NCBI GenBank assembly: GCA_903874275.1
Contig: CAIQRS010000173.1
Location: forward strand, 1-40,723
Direction of reading: 5' to 3'
Source of the DNA: an uncultured Anaeromyxobacter sp.
GTDB lineage: Bacteria > Myxococcota > Myxococcia > Myxococcales > Anaeromyxobacteraceae
DNA length: 40,723 bases
Position numbers and translations under genes: made by a program. The notes beneath the pieces were generated by a model. The model was not told the DNA's origin and did not search any database. It saw only the letters and a list, made by a program, of their open reading frames with translations. Positions 22,315 through 31,073 of this stretch are shown here, in pieces (position 1 is the first letter of the stretch; each line of letters starts with the position of its first letter).

Positions 22315-23201
22315 TGGAATTCTTCCTGCAGCTCGTGCTGAACGGGATCGTGGTGGGGAGCATCTACTCGCTCGTCGGCCTGGGCTTCGTGGTCATCTAC
22401 AAGTCCACCAGCGTGCTCAACTTCGCCCAGGGCGAGTTCCTGGTGCTGGGCGCCTACGTCTGCCTCACCCTCACGGTGCAGCACCAGGTTCCCTTCTTCT
22501 GGTCCTTCCTCATCACCCTGGTCTTCTCGGCGCTGCTCGGCATCCTCACCGAGCGTCTCATCCTGCGCCCCATGATCGGCGAGCCGGTCATCTCGCTCAT
22601 CATGGTGACGCTGGGGCTCTCCTCGCTCCTCAAGGCCATCATCCAGGGCATCTGGGGCACCGACCTGCGCCCCTTCCCCGACATCTTCCCGGCCGAGCCG
22701 GTGCAGATCGGCCCGCTGCCGGTCTCGCAGGGCTACCTCATCAGCCTGGTGAGCGTGACCATCCTGCTCATCATCTTCACGCTCTTCTTCAAGTTCACCC
22801 GGTCCGGCGTGGCCATGCGCGCCACCGCCTTCTCCCAGCAAGTGTCCCTCTCCATGGGCATCTCGGTGAAGCGCATCTTCGCGCTGGCCTGGTCCATCGC
22901 GGCGGTGGTCTCGGCCATCGGTGGGGTGCTGCTGGCCGGGATCCGCGGCGGCCTCGACGGCGCCATGTCCTTCTTCGGCCTCAAGGTCATCCCGGTGGTG
23001 ATCCTGGGCGGCCTCGACTCCATCGCCGGCGCCATCGTGGGCGGCCCCATCATGGGCATCCTGGAGAACCTGGCGGGTGGCTACCTGGATCCGCTGGTGG
23101 GAGGCGGAGCCAAGGAGGTCGCGCCCTTCTTCATCCTGGTGCTCATCCTCAGCATCAAGCCGTACGGCCTCTTCGGCAAGGTCAAGATCGAGCGGGTCTA
23201 G
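22314..23201 (+). CDS. livH: ABC transporter permease LivH
   Basis: 295 residues, about eight membrane spans. FFLQLVLNGIVVGSIYSLVGLGFVVIYKSTSVLNFAQGEFLVLGAY is the characteristic LivH start (shown in Pfam BPD_transp_2; only the first stretch is diagnostic). The coupling EAA-like loop lies near FTRSGVAMRATAFSQQVSLSMGISVKRIF. ATG overlaps the ligase stop (TGATG), so translation is coupled. Forms the channel with LivM. Confidence 0.9.
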   Translation: MEFFLQLVLNGIVVGSIYSLVGLGFVVIYKSTSVLNFAQGEFLVLGAYVCLTLTVQHQVPFFWSFLITLVFSALLGILTERLILRPMIGEPVISLIMVTLGLSSLLKAIIQGIWGTDLRPFPDIFPAEPVQIGPLPVSQGYLISLVSVTILLIIFTLFFKFTRSGVAMRATAFSQQVSLSMGISVKRIFALAWSIAAVVSAIGGVLLAGIRGGLDGAMSFFGLKVIPVVILGGLDSIAGAIVGGPIMGILENLAGGYLDPLVGGGAKEVAPFFILVLILSIKPYGLFGKVKIERV

Positions 23202-23211
23202 GAGAAAACGG

Positions 23212-24255
23212 ATGCGCTGTGGGGACTTTCGCCAGAGCTACGCCGAGGACATGGCCCTCTTCGACTCGCCGTTGCCGCGGGTCCTGCTCACCGGCCTGCT
23301 GGTCTTCCTGCTGGTGCTGCCGCAGTTCGCCACCACCTACTGGCTCGACGTCCTGAACCGCATCTTCATCGCCATCATCGGGGCCATGGGGCTGAACGTG
23401 GTCACCGGCTTCACCGGCCTCATCTCGCTGGGAACCGCGGCCTTCCTGGCGGTGGGCGGATACGCCACGGCGGCCATGGCCGGCAAGGCCGGCCTCCCCT
23501 TCGTGGTGGTGATCCCGCTCTCCGGGCTCATCACCGCCGCGGTGGGGCTGGTCTTCGGCATCCCGTCGCTGCGGCTCAAGGGGCTCTACCTGGCGGTGGC
23601 CACGCTGGCCGCCCACTACATGGTCGAGTTCACCGTCACCCACTGGGAGCACATGACCGGCGGGGTGAACGGCATCTCCATCCCGGCCGCGCAGTTCGCC
23701 GGGATCGAGCTCAAGGACGACCGGGGGATCTACTACCTGGTCTTCCCGGTCATGGTCGGGCTGCTCTTCTTCACCAAGAACCTCTTCCGCACCAAGGTGG
23801 GCAAGGCCTTCGTGGCCATCCGCGACCAGGACATCTCCGCGGAGGTCATGGGGGTGGACGTCTTCCGCTACAAGCTCTTGGCCTTCGCGGTCTCCAGCTT
23901 CCTCATCGGCGTGGCCGGGTCGTTGCTGGCCTACCAGGGGCGCATCATCAGCCCGGAGAACTTCCCCATCACGCTCGCCATCGACTACCTGGGCATGATC
24001 ATCATCGGCGGACTGGGCTCGGTGCTGGGCTCCATCTTCGGCGCCATCTTCATCACGCTGCTGCCCGAGATCCTCCGCCTGGCCACCGACGCGCTCGGCA
24101 ATCACTGGCCCGGCCTCATGGTGATCGTGGCCCCCATCAAGACCGGCGTCTTCGGCCTGGTGGTGATCCTCTTCCTGATCTTCGAGCCGGACGGCATGGC
24201 CGCCCGGTGGCACCACATCAAGACGTACTGGAAGCTGTACCCGTTCTCGTACTAG
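23212..24255 (+). CDS. livM: ABC transporter permease LivM
   Basis: 347 residues, about nine to ten spans. GLNVVTGFTGLISLGTAAFLAVGGYATA and IPSLRLKGLYLAVATLA are the LivM hallmarks, with GKAFVAIRDQDISAEVMGVDVFRYKLLAF as the cytoplasmic coupling loop. GGAG lies 7 bases before ATG 23212, which includes an N-terminal soluble stretch of about 23 residues (MRCGDFRQSYAEDMALFDSP). Second permease half of the importer. Confidence 0.9.
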   Translation: MRCGDFRQSYAEDMALFDSPLPRVLLTGLLVFLLVLPQFATTYWLDVLNRIFIAIIGAMGLNVVTGFTGLISLGTAAFLAVGGYATAAMAGKAGLPFVVVIPLSGLITAAVGLVFGIPSLRLKGLYLAVATLAAHYMVEFTVTHWEHMTGGVNGISIPAAQFAGIELKDDRGIYYLVFPVMVGLLFFTKNLFRTKVGKAFVAIRDQDISAEVMGVDVFRYKLLAFAVSSFLIGVAGSLLAYQGRIISPENFPITLAIDYLGMIIIGGLGSVLGSIFGAIFITLLPEILRLATDALGNHWPGLMVIVAPIKTGVFGLVVILFLIFEPDGMAARWHHIKTYWKLYPFSY

Positions 24256-24308
24256 CAGCCCGGCAGCCAGCCCCCGCGCAGTTGACCGTATGTGAAAGAG
24301 GAGAACAC

Positions 24309-25508
24309 ATGACCCCACGCAAGTCCCTCGTAGCCGTTGCCGCAGCAGCCCTGGCGGCCCTCACGCCCGCCTGGGCCTCGGCCCAGCAGGAGATCAAGGT
24401 CGGCGGCATCTTCGACCTCACCGGCGTCACCTCCGACGTGGGCAAGCCCTTCGCCCAGGGCGTGCAGGACGGCGTCCAGTGGGTGAACGACAACGGCGGC
24501 ATCAACGGAAAGAAGATCAAGCTCATCGGCGCCGACTACGCCTACAAGATCGACCAGGCCCGCGCCCTCTACAAGAAGCTCGTCAACGACGACAAGGTCG
24601 TCATGATCCAGGGCTGGGGCACCGGGGACACCGAGGCGCTCAAGGACTTCGTGGGCCAGGACAAGGTGCCGTACTTCTCGGCCTCCTTCTCGGCCCCGCT
24701 CTCCGATCCGGCCAAGTTCCCCTACAACTTCTTCGTCGCCCCCACCTACACCGACCAGCTGCGCTCCTGGCTCGACTGGGTGAAGCAGGACTACGCCAAG
24801 TCCGGCGGCAAGGGGAGGCCGCAGGTGGCCTTCATGTACGGAGACAACGCGTACGGGAAGTCCCCCATCGCCGGGGGCAAGAAGTACGCGGCCGAGATCG
24901 GCATCGACGTGGTCGATGAGGCCGTCCTGCCCGGCAACCTTCAGGACGCCACCAGCCAGCTGCTCACCATGAAGCAGAAGGGGGTCGAGTACGCCTACAT
25001 CAACGTGACCACCACCGGCGTGTCGCTGGTGCTCCGCGACGCCAAGAAGCTCGGCATGGCCGTCAAGTTCGGCTCGAACCCCTACGGCTTCTCGGAGTCG
25101 CTGGTGAAGCTCGCCGGCCCGCTCGCCGAGGGCGTCACCGGCGTCATGCCCCACGCGCCCTACGGGACGCCGGTCCCGGGGATGACGAACGTGGTGGCCA
25201 TGCACGACAAGCTGCGCGCCGGCGAGATCGGCGACGCCCTCTACGTGCGCGGCTACGCCTACGTGATGGTCTGGTCGGAGGCGCTCAAGCGCGCCGACAA
25301 GGCCGGCCAGCTCAACGGACCGGGCGTGAAGGCGGCCACCGAGACGCTGGCCGACTTCTCCACCGGCGGCCTCTCCCAGTCGGTGACCTACACCCCCACC
25401 GACCACCGCCCCACCATGACGACCAGCATCTACCAGGTCCAGGGCGGCAAGCTGGTCAAGATCGGCGACTACATCATGCCGCGCACCAAGGAGTGGCTGG
25501 GACTGTAG
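24309..25508 (+). CDS. livK: Periplasmic substrate-binding protein, LivK/HAAT family
   Basis: 399 residues with GAGGAG before ATG. Signal peptide 1-25 (ALTPAWASA, then QQ); no lipobox. The mature protein begins IKVGGIFDLTGVTSDVGKPFAQGVQDGVQWVND, the type I periplasmic-binding fold of the Peripla_BP_6 family. Two Rossmann lobes hold the ligand at the hinge; specificity in this family ranges from branched-chain amino acids to aromatic acids and cannot be read from sequence. The larger-than-usual length (typical LivK about 365-375) is mostly in loops. A very stable hairpin follows the gene. Confidence 0.88.
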   Translation: MTPRKSLVAVAAAALAALTPAWASAQQEIKVGGIFDLTGVTSDVGKPFAQGVQDGVQWVNDNGGINGKKIKLIGADYAYKIDQARALYKKLVNDDKVVMIQGWGTGDTEALKDFVGQDKVPYFSASFSAPLSDPAKFPYNFFVAPTYTDQLRSWLDWVKQDYAKSGGKGRPQVAFMYGDNAYGKSPIAGGKKYAAEIGIDVVDEAVLPGNLQDATSQLLTMKQKGVEYAYINVTTTGVSLVLRDAKKLGMAVKFGSNPYGFSESLVKLAGPLAEGVTGVMPHAPYGTPVPGMTNVVAMHDKLRAGEIGDALYVRGYAYVMVWSEALKRADKAGQLNGPGVKAATETLADFSTGGLSQSVTYTPTDHRPTMTTSIYQVQGGKLVKIGDYIMPRTKEWLGL

Positions 25509-25520
25509 GAAGTGTACTTC
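25509..25520. promoter_or_regulatory. Small palindrome directly after livK
   Basis: GAAGT-GT-ACTTC begins on the base after the livK stop. It is A/T-rich for this DNA and could be an operator for internal regulation before livF, or chance. Confidence 0.25.
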
Positions 25521-25531
25521 AAGTGAACATT

Positions 25532-25559
25532 GCGGGTGGGACCTTCGGGTCCCACCCGC
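25532..25559 (+). promoter_or_regulatory. livK-livF intercistronic hairpin, 12-bp stem with UUCG loop
   Basis: GCGGGTGGGACC (25532-25543) and GGTCCCACCCGC (25548-25559) pair perfectly around TTCG, giving the extra-stable C(UUCG)G tetraloop. It lies 23 bases after the livK stop and 11 bases before the livF ATG. A comparable position in other ABC operons protects the upstream binding-protein mRNA from 3' exonucleases or partly terminates transcription. No T-tract, so stabiliser or attenuator rather than full terminator. Confidence 0.65.
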
Positions 25560-25570
25560 TGGGGTACCGA

Positions 25571-26368
25571 ATGCTCGAGCTGAAGAACGTCGAGGTCATC
25601 TACGACGACGTGATCCTGGTGCTGAAGGGGCTCTCCCTCTCGGTGCCGGAGGGGAAGATCGTCGCGCTCCTCGGCTCGAACGGCGCCGGCAAGTCCACCA
25701 CCCTGAAGGCCATCTCCGGGCTTCTCCGGAGCGAGGAAGGGGAGGTCACCGACGGCGGCATCTTCTTCGAGGGGCAGCCGATGCACGAGCTCCCCCCCGA
25801 GACGGTCGTCCGGCGCGGCATCTTCCAGGTCATGGAGGGGCGCCGGGTCTTCGAGGACCTCACCGTCGAGGAGAACATCGACATGGGGGGCTACATCCGC
25901 AACGACCGGGCCGGCCTGAGGGCCGACAAGGAGGCCTGCTACGAGTTCTTCCCGCGCCTCCGGGAGCGGAGGAAGAAGCTGGCCGGCTACCTCTCCGGGG
26001 GCGAGCAGCAGATGCTCGCCATCAGCCGCGCCCTCATGGCGCGCCCCAAGCTCATGATGCTCGACGAGCCGTCGCTGGGGCTCGCTCCCCTGCTGGTCGC
26101 CGAGATCTTCCGGATCATCAAGCGCATCAACGAGGAGCGGAAGACCACGATTCTATTGGTCGAGCAGAACGCCAACCTGGCCCTCTCCATCGCCGACTAC
26201 GGCTACATCATGGAGAGCGGGCGGGTGGTCCTCGACGGCGATCCCGAGAAGCTCCGCTCCAACGAGGACGTGAAGGAGTTCTACCTGGGCGGCGGCGGCG
26301 GCGAGGGCGGCAAGAAGAGCTACAAGAACCTCAAGTTCTACAAGCGAAGGAAGAGGTGGCTTTCATAG
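25571..26368 (+). CDS. livF: Branched-chain-type ABC transporter ATP-binding protein LivF, with basic tail
   Basis: 265 residues from ATG 25571 (the frame is open further upstream, but the preceding bases form the hairpin). Walker A GSNGAGKS (35-42), signature LSGGEQQMLAISRAL (141-155), Walker B LMMLDEP (161-167) with SLGLAPLL, and switch region LLVEQNANLAL. Usual LivF ends near residue 235-240. Here a Gly-rich linker (GGGGGEGG, about 240-247) leads to a basic, aromatic tail (KKSYKNLKFYKRRKRW) absent from typical members. Completes the five-protein importer. Confidence 0.9.
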   Translation: MLELKNVEVIYDDVILVLKGLSLSVPEGKIVALLGSNGAGKSTTLKAISGLLRSEEGEVTDGGIFFEGQPMHELPPETVVRRGIFQVMEGRRVFEDLTVEENIDMGGYIRNDRAGLRADKEACYEFFPRLRERRKKLAGYLSGGEQQMLAISRALMARPKLMMLDEPSLGLAPLLVAEIFRIIKRINEERKTTILLVEQNANLALSIADYGYIMESGRVVLDGDPEKLRSNEDVKEFYLGGGGGEGGKKSYKNLKFYKRRKRWLS

Positions 26369-26429
26369 CAAGGCCTTCAGGCCGCGCAGGAACCAATCCA
26401 CGCATCCGCGGCATCCACGGAAGGCCCGC

Positions 26430-27698
26430 ATGCCCACGCTCCGCCCGTCTCGCATCCTCGATCCGGCCAACGAGTCCCAACCCCCCGAGGCCCGCCGCGC
26501 CCAGCAGGGCGAGCGGCTGCGCCGCACGGTGGCCCATGCCTTCGCCCGCGCTCCCCGCGCGCGCCGCACCCTCGAGGCCGCCGGCATCGACCCGGCCTCC
26601 GTCCACGGCCTCGACGACCTCCTCCGCATCCCCGTCACCCGCAAGGACTCGATCCCCGCCGCCCAGGCCGAGGAGCCGCCCTTCGCCGGGCTCACCGCGG
26701 TGGACCCCGGCCAGCTGGCCCGCATCTTCATGTCGCCCGGCCCCATCTACGACCCGCAGGGCGCCCACGAGGACTTCTGGCGATTCCGCCACGCGCTCGC
26801 CTCGGCCGGCTTCCGCGCCGGCGACGTGGCCCACAACTCCGCCTCCTACCACCTGACCCCGCTCGGCTTCATGCTCGACGCCGGGGCCCGGGCCCTGGGC
26901 TGCGCGGTGATCCCGGCGGGCGTCGGCCAGGCCGAGCTTCAGGTGAAGGTCGCCGCCCACGTGCGGGCCACCGCCTACCTCGGCCTCCCCAGCTTCCTCC
27001 ACGCCCTCCTCACCAAGGCCCGCGAGCTCGGCACCCCGCTCGCCTTCGAGGCGGCCTTCGTCATCGCCGAGATGCTGCCCGAGTCGCTGCGCAGCGAGAT
27101 CCAGGACGGGTTCGGCGTCCGGGTCCTGCAGGGCTACGGAACGGCCGACCTGGGGTGCCTGGCCTACGAGTGCCCGGAGAAGGGGGGCTGGCACGTGCAC
27201 CCCGAGGCCGTCGTCGAGGTGCTCGACCTGGAGACCGGGAAGCCCGCCGGGCCCGGCCAGCCGGGCGAGGTGGTGGGAACCCTCTTCGACGTGGCCTATC
27301 CGCTGCTCCGCTTCGGGACCGGAGACCTGTCGTCGCTGGGGCCGGAGGAGGCCTGCGGCTGCGGTCGGACCACCCCCAAGCTGCTCGGCCTGCTCGGCCG
27401 GGTGGGGGACGGGGTCAAGGTGAAGGGGATGTTCATCCGCGCCGGGCAGATCGACGGGGTGATGAAGCGCTTCGCCGAGGTGACCGCCTGGCAGGCGGTG
27501 GTGACCCGGGACGCCCACCTCGATCGGCTCGAGTACGTGGTCGAGCTCTCCGCCCCCGACGCCGGCGGCGCGCTGGCGGCGCGACTGGCCGAGGCGCTGC
27601 GCGACGAGGTGAAGCTCAAGGCCGACGTCCGGGCCGCCGCGGCGGGCACCATCCCTGCCGGGGCGAAGCGAATCGACGACCGGCGCGTCTGGAAGTAA
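26430..27698 (+). CDS. PaaK-like (phenylacetate-CoA ligase family) adenylate-forming protein
   Basis: 422 residues; GGAAGG precedes ATG. Overall length and C-terminal half match the PaaK family: QGYGTADLGCLAYEC, LRFGTGDLS and GDGVKVKGMFIRAGQI. The canonical AMP-binding loop SSGTTGKP is replaced by FMSPGPIYDPQG (about 100-111), so ATP binding or the reaction may differ. A CGCG cysteine pair (CGCGRTTPKL, about 311-320) is kept as in PaaK. It sits 61 bases after livF and 12 bases before aroH, linking the importer to the aromatic pathway. Substrate could be an aryl-acetic acid, but that is inference. Confidence 0.75.
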   Translation: MPTLRPSRILDPANESQPPEARRAQQGERLRRTVAHAFARAPRARRTLEAAGIDPASVHGLDDLLRIPVTRKDSIPAAQAEEPPFAGLTAVDPGQLARIFMSPGPIYDPQGAHEDFWRFRHALASAGFRAGDVAHNSASYHLTPLGFMLDAGARALGCAVIPAGVGQAELQVKVAAHVRATAYLGLPSFLHALLTKARELGTPLAFEAAFVIAEMLPESLRSEIQDGFGVRVLQGYGTADLGCLAYECPEKGGWHVHPEAVVEVLDLETGKPAGPGQPGEVVGTLFDVAYPLLRFGTGDLSSLGPEEACGCGRTTPKLLGLLGRVGDGVKVKGMFIRAGQIDGVMKRFAEVTAWQAVVTRDAHLDRLEYVVELSAPDAGGALAARLAEALRDEVKLKADVRAAAAGTIPAGAKRIDDRRVWK

Positions 27699-27710
27699 GC
27701 TCACCGGTCG

Positions 27711-28094
27711 ATGCGCGGCATCCGGGGCGCGACCCAGATCGAGGAGAACACCGTTCCGGCCATGGAAGAGGCCGTGGCGGAGCTCTGCGCCGCGCTCTGC
27801 GAGCGGAACGGCATCCGGCCGGAGGACATCGGCTGGGCCATCTTCACGGTGACCCACGACCTCGACGCCGACTTCCCCGCCCGGGCCGCCCGGGTCCGCA
27901 ACGGCTGGCACCAGGTCCCCATGATCTGCTCGCGCGAGATCCCGGTCCCCGGGTCCCTGGCGCGGATCATCCGGGTGCTGCTCCACGTCGAGTCGATCGA
28001 CCGGCCGGTGCGCCACGTCTACCTGCGCGGGGCGCGCGCGCTCCGTCCCGACCTCGCCGACCCGGAGGTCCCGCCGGAGACCGGCGGGAGGTGA
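27711..28094 (+). CDS. aroH: Monofunctional chorismate mutase, AroH type
   Basis: 127 residues. Converts chorismate to prephenate. By alignment from memory with Bacillus subtilis AroH, all active-site residues are kept: R5 (RGIRGA), R61, E76 (SREIPV), R88 (RIIRVLL), Y104 (HVYL) and R112 (LRPDL). The AroH trimeric pseudo-alpha/beta-barrel class is much rarer than the AroQ helical class. Three bases separate it from tyrA, which uses its product. Confidence 0.92.
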   Translation: MRGIRGATQIEENTVPAMEEAVAELCAALCERNGIRPEDIGWAIFTVTHDLDADFPARAARVRNGWHQVPMICSREIPVPGSLARIIRVLLHVESIDRPVRHVYLRGARALRPDLADPEVPPETGGR

Positions 28095-28097
28095 GCC

Positions 28098-28949
28098 GTG
28101 GCCGGTGACCCCAGGCTGCCCCGGCGGGTGGGCATCGTCGGGCTCGGCCTCATGGGCGGCTCGCTGGCCCGGGGGCTCAAGGCCATCGACCCCACCGTGC
28201 ACGTGGCCGCGGCCGAGTCGCGCGCCGACGTGCGGGCGCGCGCCGTGGCCGACGGCGTGGTGGACGCGGTGCACGCCACGCCCGGGCCCTGGCTCCTCGA
28301 CCGGGAACTGGTGGTGCTCTGCACCCCGGTGGCCGACATCGAGGCGCTCATCGGCCCGGTCTCGCGGGCCATGCCGGAGGGCGCGGTGCTCACCGACGTG
28401 GGGGGCGCCAAGGAGCGGGTCTTCGAGGTGGCCCAGCGGGACGGCGATCCGCGCGTCTCCTTCGTGGGAGCCCACCCCATGTTCGGAGGTCGCGGCGGCT
28501 ACGAGGGATCGAAGGCCGACCGGTGGAAGGGGGGGACGGTGGCCGTCTGCACCGACGGTACACCCCCGTCGGCCGTGGCGCGGGTCTCGGCGTTGCACGA
28601 GGCGCTGGGCGCGCGGGTCGCCCCCTGCACCGCCGCCGAGCACGACGCCGCCGTGGCCCTGGTCTCGCACCTGCCCTACCTGCTCGCGAGCGCGCTCTCG
28701 CTCGCCGCCAGGGAGGCCGGGCCGCTGGCCCGCCTGCTCTCCGGGCCGGGGATGAACGACATGACCCGGCTGGCCGGATTCGCCTTCGACATCCAGGGGG
28801 AGGTGGCGCGGCGAAACGCCCACGTCCCGGAGGCGGCGCGATTGCTCGAGCGCCACCTGACGCGGATCCTGGCCGCCATCGCCGACTCGCCGGGCGCTGC
28901 CCGGGAAGCGCTCGAGGAGGCCCGCGGGGCCCGGGAGGCGCTCTTTTGA
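28098..28949 (+). CDS. tyrA: Prephenate dehydrogenase
   Basis: 283 residues from GTG, with GGAGGTG four bases upstream. Oxidative decarboxylation of prephenate (or arogenate) for tyrosine. Rossmann loop [16 protein letters not shown] (12-27), [23 protein letters not shown], and HPMFGG in place of the more common HPMAG. A catalytic-type histidine is in [13 protein letters not shown]. No ACT domain, so feedback by tyrosine may be weak. Stop overlaps the aroA start (TTGA). Confidence 0.9.
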   Translation: MAGDPRLPRRVGIVGLGLMGGSLARGLKAIDPTVHVAAAESRADVRARAVADGVVDAVHATPGPWLLDRELVVLCTPVADIEALIGPVSRAMPEGAVLTDVGGAKERVFEVAQRDGDPRVSFVGAHPMFGGRGGYEGSKADRWKGGTVAVCTDGTPPSAVARVSALHEALGARVAPCTAAEHDAAVALVSHLPYLLASALSLAAREAGPLARLLSGPGMNDMTRLAGFAFDIQGEVARRNAHVPEAARLLERHLTRILAAIADSPGAAREALEEARGAREALF

Positions 28950-30235
28950 AGGGTCCGGTCACCTGCCGCCGCCGCGGCCCGATCCGCGGCTCCTTCGAGG
29001 TGCCCGGCGACAAGTCGGTCTCGCACCGGTCGCTGCTCTTCGCCGCGCTGGCCGTGGGGGAGACCCGGGTGCGCGGCCTCCTGCGCGCCGAGGACGTTCA
29101 CTCCACCTGGAAGGCGGTGGAGCGGCTGGGCGCCCGGCTTCGCGAGGAGGGGGATCTCGTGGTGGTCACCCCTCCCGCCCGCCTCGGCGAGCCCGACGAC
29201 GTCATCGACTGCGGCAACTCGGGCACGAGCCTGCGGCTGCTGGCCGGGGTGCTGGCCGGCGTGCCCGGGCTCTCGGTCCTGACCGGCGACGCCTCGCTGC
29301 GCCGCCGCCCGGTGAAGCGGGTGGTGGAGCCGCTCCGGCGCATGGGGGGCATCCTCGAGGCCCGCGACGGCGACCGACTCCCGCCGCTGGTCATCCGGGG
29401 GCAGCGGCTCCGCGGCACGCGCCACGTGCTCGCGGTGGCCAGCGCCCAGGTGAAGTCGGCCATCCTGCTGGCCGGACTCTCGGCCGACGGCGAGACCGTG
29501 GTCGAGGAGCCGGCGCTCTCCCGCGATCACACCGAGCGCATGCTCCGGCGCATGGGCGCCGACATCTCCGTGGACGGGCTGCGGGTGACCATCCGCCCCT
29601 CCGGCCTGCGCGGGGGCGAGGTGGACGTGCCCGGGGACATCTCCTCGGCGGCCTTCTTCCTCTGCGCCGCGGCCGGGCTCCCCGGCTCCGAGGTGACCGC
29701 GCTCGGCCTGGGCACCAATCCCACCCGCACCGGGCTGCTCGACGTGCTGCGCGCCATGGGCGCGGACGTCGAGGTGGTGAACGAGCGGGAGAGCGCCGGC
29801 GAGCCGCGCGCCGATGTCACGGTGCGTGGATCCGGGCTCGAGGCGGTGACCATCGAGGGAGCCATGGTGCCGCGCCTCATCGACGAGCTGCCGGTCCTCA
29901 TGGTGCTCGCCACCCAGGCCGAGGGGCGCACCGTCATCCGCGACGCCAAGGAGCTGCGGGTGAAGGAGTCGGACCGGCTGCTGGTCATGGGAGAGGCGCT
30001 GGCCGCCGCCGGGGCCCGCATCGAGCTCTTCGACGACGGCTGCGCCATCACCGGCCCCACCCCGCTCCGCGGCACGTCGGTGCGGACCCGCATGGATCAC
30101 CGGGTGGCCATGAGCATGGCCGTGGCCCAGCTCTTCGCCGCCGGGCACGAGGTGGTCCTCGACGACGTGGCCTGCGTGGACACCAGCTTCCCGTCCTTCT
30201 TCCCCATCCTCGACCGGCTCTCGGAGGGCGCATGA
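28946..30235 (+). CDS. aroA: 3-phosphoshikimate 1-carboxyvinyltransferase (EPSP synthase)
   Basis: 429 residues. Joins shikimate 3-phosphate and PEP. Start is TTG 28946, overlapping the tyrA TGA (TTGA), with GGGAGG seven bases upstream; no ATG or GTG is nearer to the conserved start. Motifs: [16 protein letters not shown] (about 19-34), [58 protein letters not shown] and [10 protein letters not shown]. All substrate-binding blocks are intact. Confidence 0.95.
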   Translation: MKGPVTCRRRGPIRGSFEVPGDKSVSHRSLLFAALAVGETRVRGLLRAEDVHSTWKAVERLGARLREEGDLVVVTPPARLGEPDDVIDCGNSGTSLRLLAGVLAGVPGLSVLTGDASLRRRPVKRVVEPLRRMGGILEARDGDRLPPLVIRGQRLRGTRHVLAVASAQVKSAILLAGLSADGETVVEEPALSRDHTERMLRRMGADISVDGLRVTIRPSGLRGGEVDVPGDISSAAFFLCAAAGLPGSEVTALGLGTNPTRTGLLDVLRAMGADVEVVNERESAGEPRADVTVRGSGLEAVTIEGAMVPRLIDELPVLMVLATQAEGRTVIRDAKELRVKESDRLLVMGEALAAAGARIELFDDGCAITGPTPLRGTSVRTRMDHRVAMSMAVAQLFAAGHEVVLDDVACVDTSFPSFFPILDRLSEGA

Positions 30236-31071
30236 TCTCCGGCAAGACCACCCTCTTCGCGGTCATCGGCTCGCCGGTGGACCACAGCCTCTCCCCGGCC
30301 ATGCAGAACGCCGCCTTCGCCGCCATCGGCTTCGACGGCGCCTACGTGGCCCTGCCGGTCGCCGCCGACGAGCTCCCGCAGGCGGTCCGCGGCGCCCGGG
30401 CGCTCGGGTTCGGCGGCCTCAACGTCACCGTCCCGCACAAGGAGGCGGTGGTGCCCCTCTGCGCCTCCCTCGACGACGTGGCGGCGCAGGTCGGGGCGGT
30501 GAACGTGCTGGCCCGCCACGCCCGCGGCTGGGCCGGCTTCAACACCGACGCACCGGCGGTTCGGGGGCTGCTCACCGACGCCGGCATCGGGCCGCAGTCC
30601 CGGGCGCTGGTGCTGGGAGCCGGCGGCGCGGCCCGGGCCGCCATCTGGGCGCTCGTCGCCATGGGGGCCAACGTCCGGGTCTCGGCGAGGCGCGCCGGCA
30701 CCGCCGACGCCCTGGCCCGCGACATGACCCGGACCCTGGAGCTGCCGGAGGGGTCCATCCGCACGGTGGACTGGCAGGGAGTGGCCCCCGAGGCCATCCA
30801 GTCCGACGCCATCGTGAACGCCACCACGGTCGGCCTCTCGAGCCACGCCGGGGAGCTGCCCGCGCTGGCCTGGAAGACCGGGCAGGTGGCGCTCGACTTC
30901 GTCTACGGGGAGACCGCCTTCGCCCGCTCGGCCCGGGGCAACGGGGCCCGCCTGGTCACCGGGGAGCAGGTGCTGGTGCGCCAGGGGGCGCTGGCCTTCA
31001 AGATCTGGCTCGGCCGCTCCGCGCCCGAGGACGTGATGGCCAAGGCCATCGGGCGGCACGGAGGGAAGTGA
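30232..31071 (+). CDS. aroE: Shikimate dehydrogenase
   Basis: 279 residues; ATG overlaps the aroA stop (ATGA). NADPH-dependent reduction of 3-dehydroshikimate. Substrate site [17 protein letters not shown] (about 13-29) with catalytic Lys in NVTVPHKE and Asp in GFNTDA; nucleotide loop [11 protein letters not shown]-terminal [10 protein letters not shown]. Length standard for AroE. Confidence 0.95.
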   Translation: MISGKTTLFAVIGSPVDHSLSPAMQNAAFAAIGFDGAYVALPVAADELPQAVRGARALGFGGLNVTVPHKEAVVPLCASLDDVAAQVGAVNVLARHARGWAGFNTDAPAVRGLLTDAGIGPQSRALVLGAGGAARAAIWALVAMGANVRVSARRAGTADALARDMTRTLELPEGSIRTVDWQGVAPEAIQSDAIVNATTVGLSSHAGELPALAWKTGQVALDFVYGETAFARSARGNGARLVTGEQVLVRQGALAFKIWLGRSAPEDVMAKAIGRHGGK

Positions 31072-31073
31072 CC

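Noticed and set aside
24282-24287. TTGACC before livK as a separate promoter
   Set aside because: The base window for a -10 falls on the start codon and does not match; livK is more simply part of the operon.
26331-28856. 841-codon open frame on the - strand opposite the PaaK-like gene, aroH and tyrA
   Set aside because: Same explanation; composition tracks the sense genes' wobble positions.
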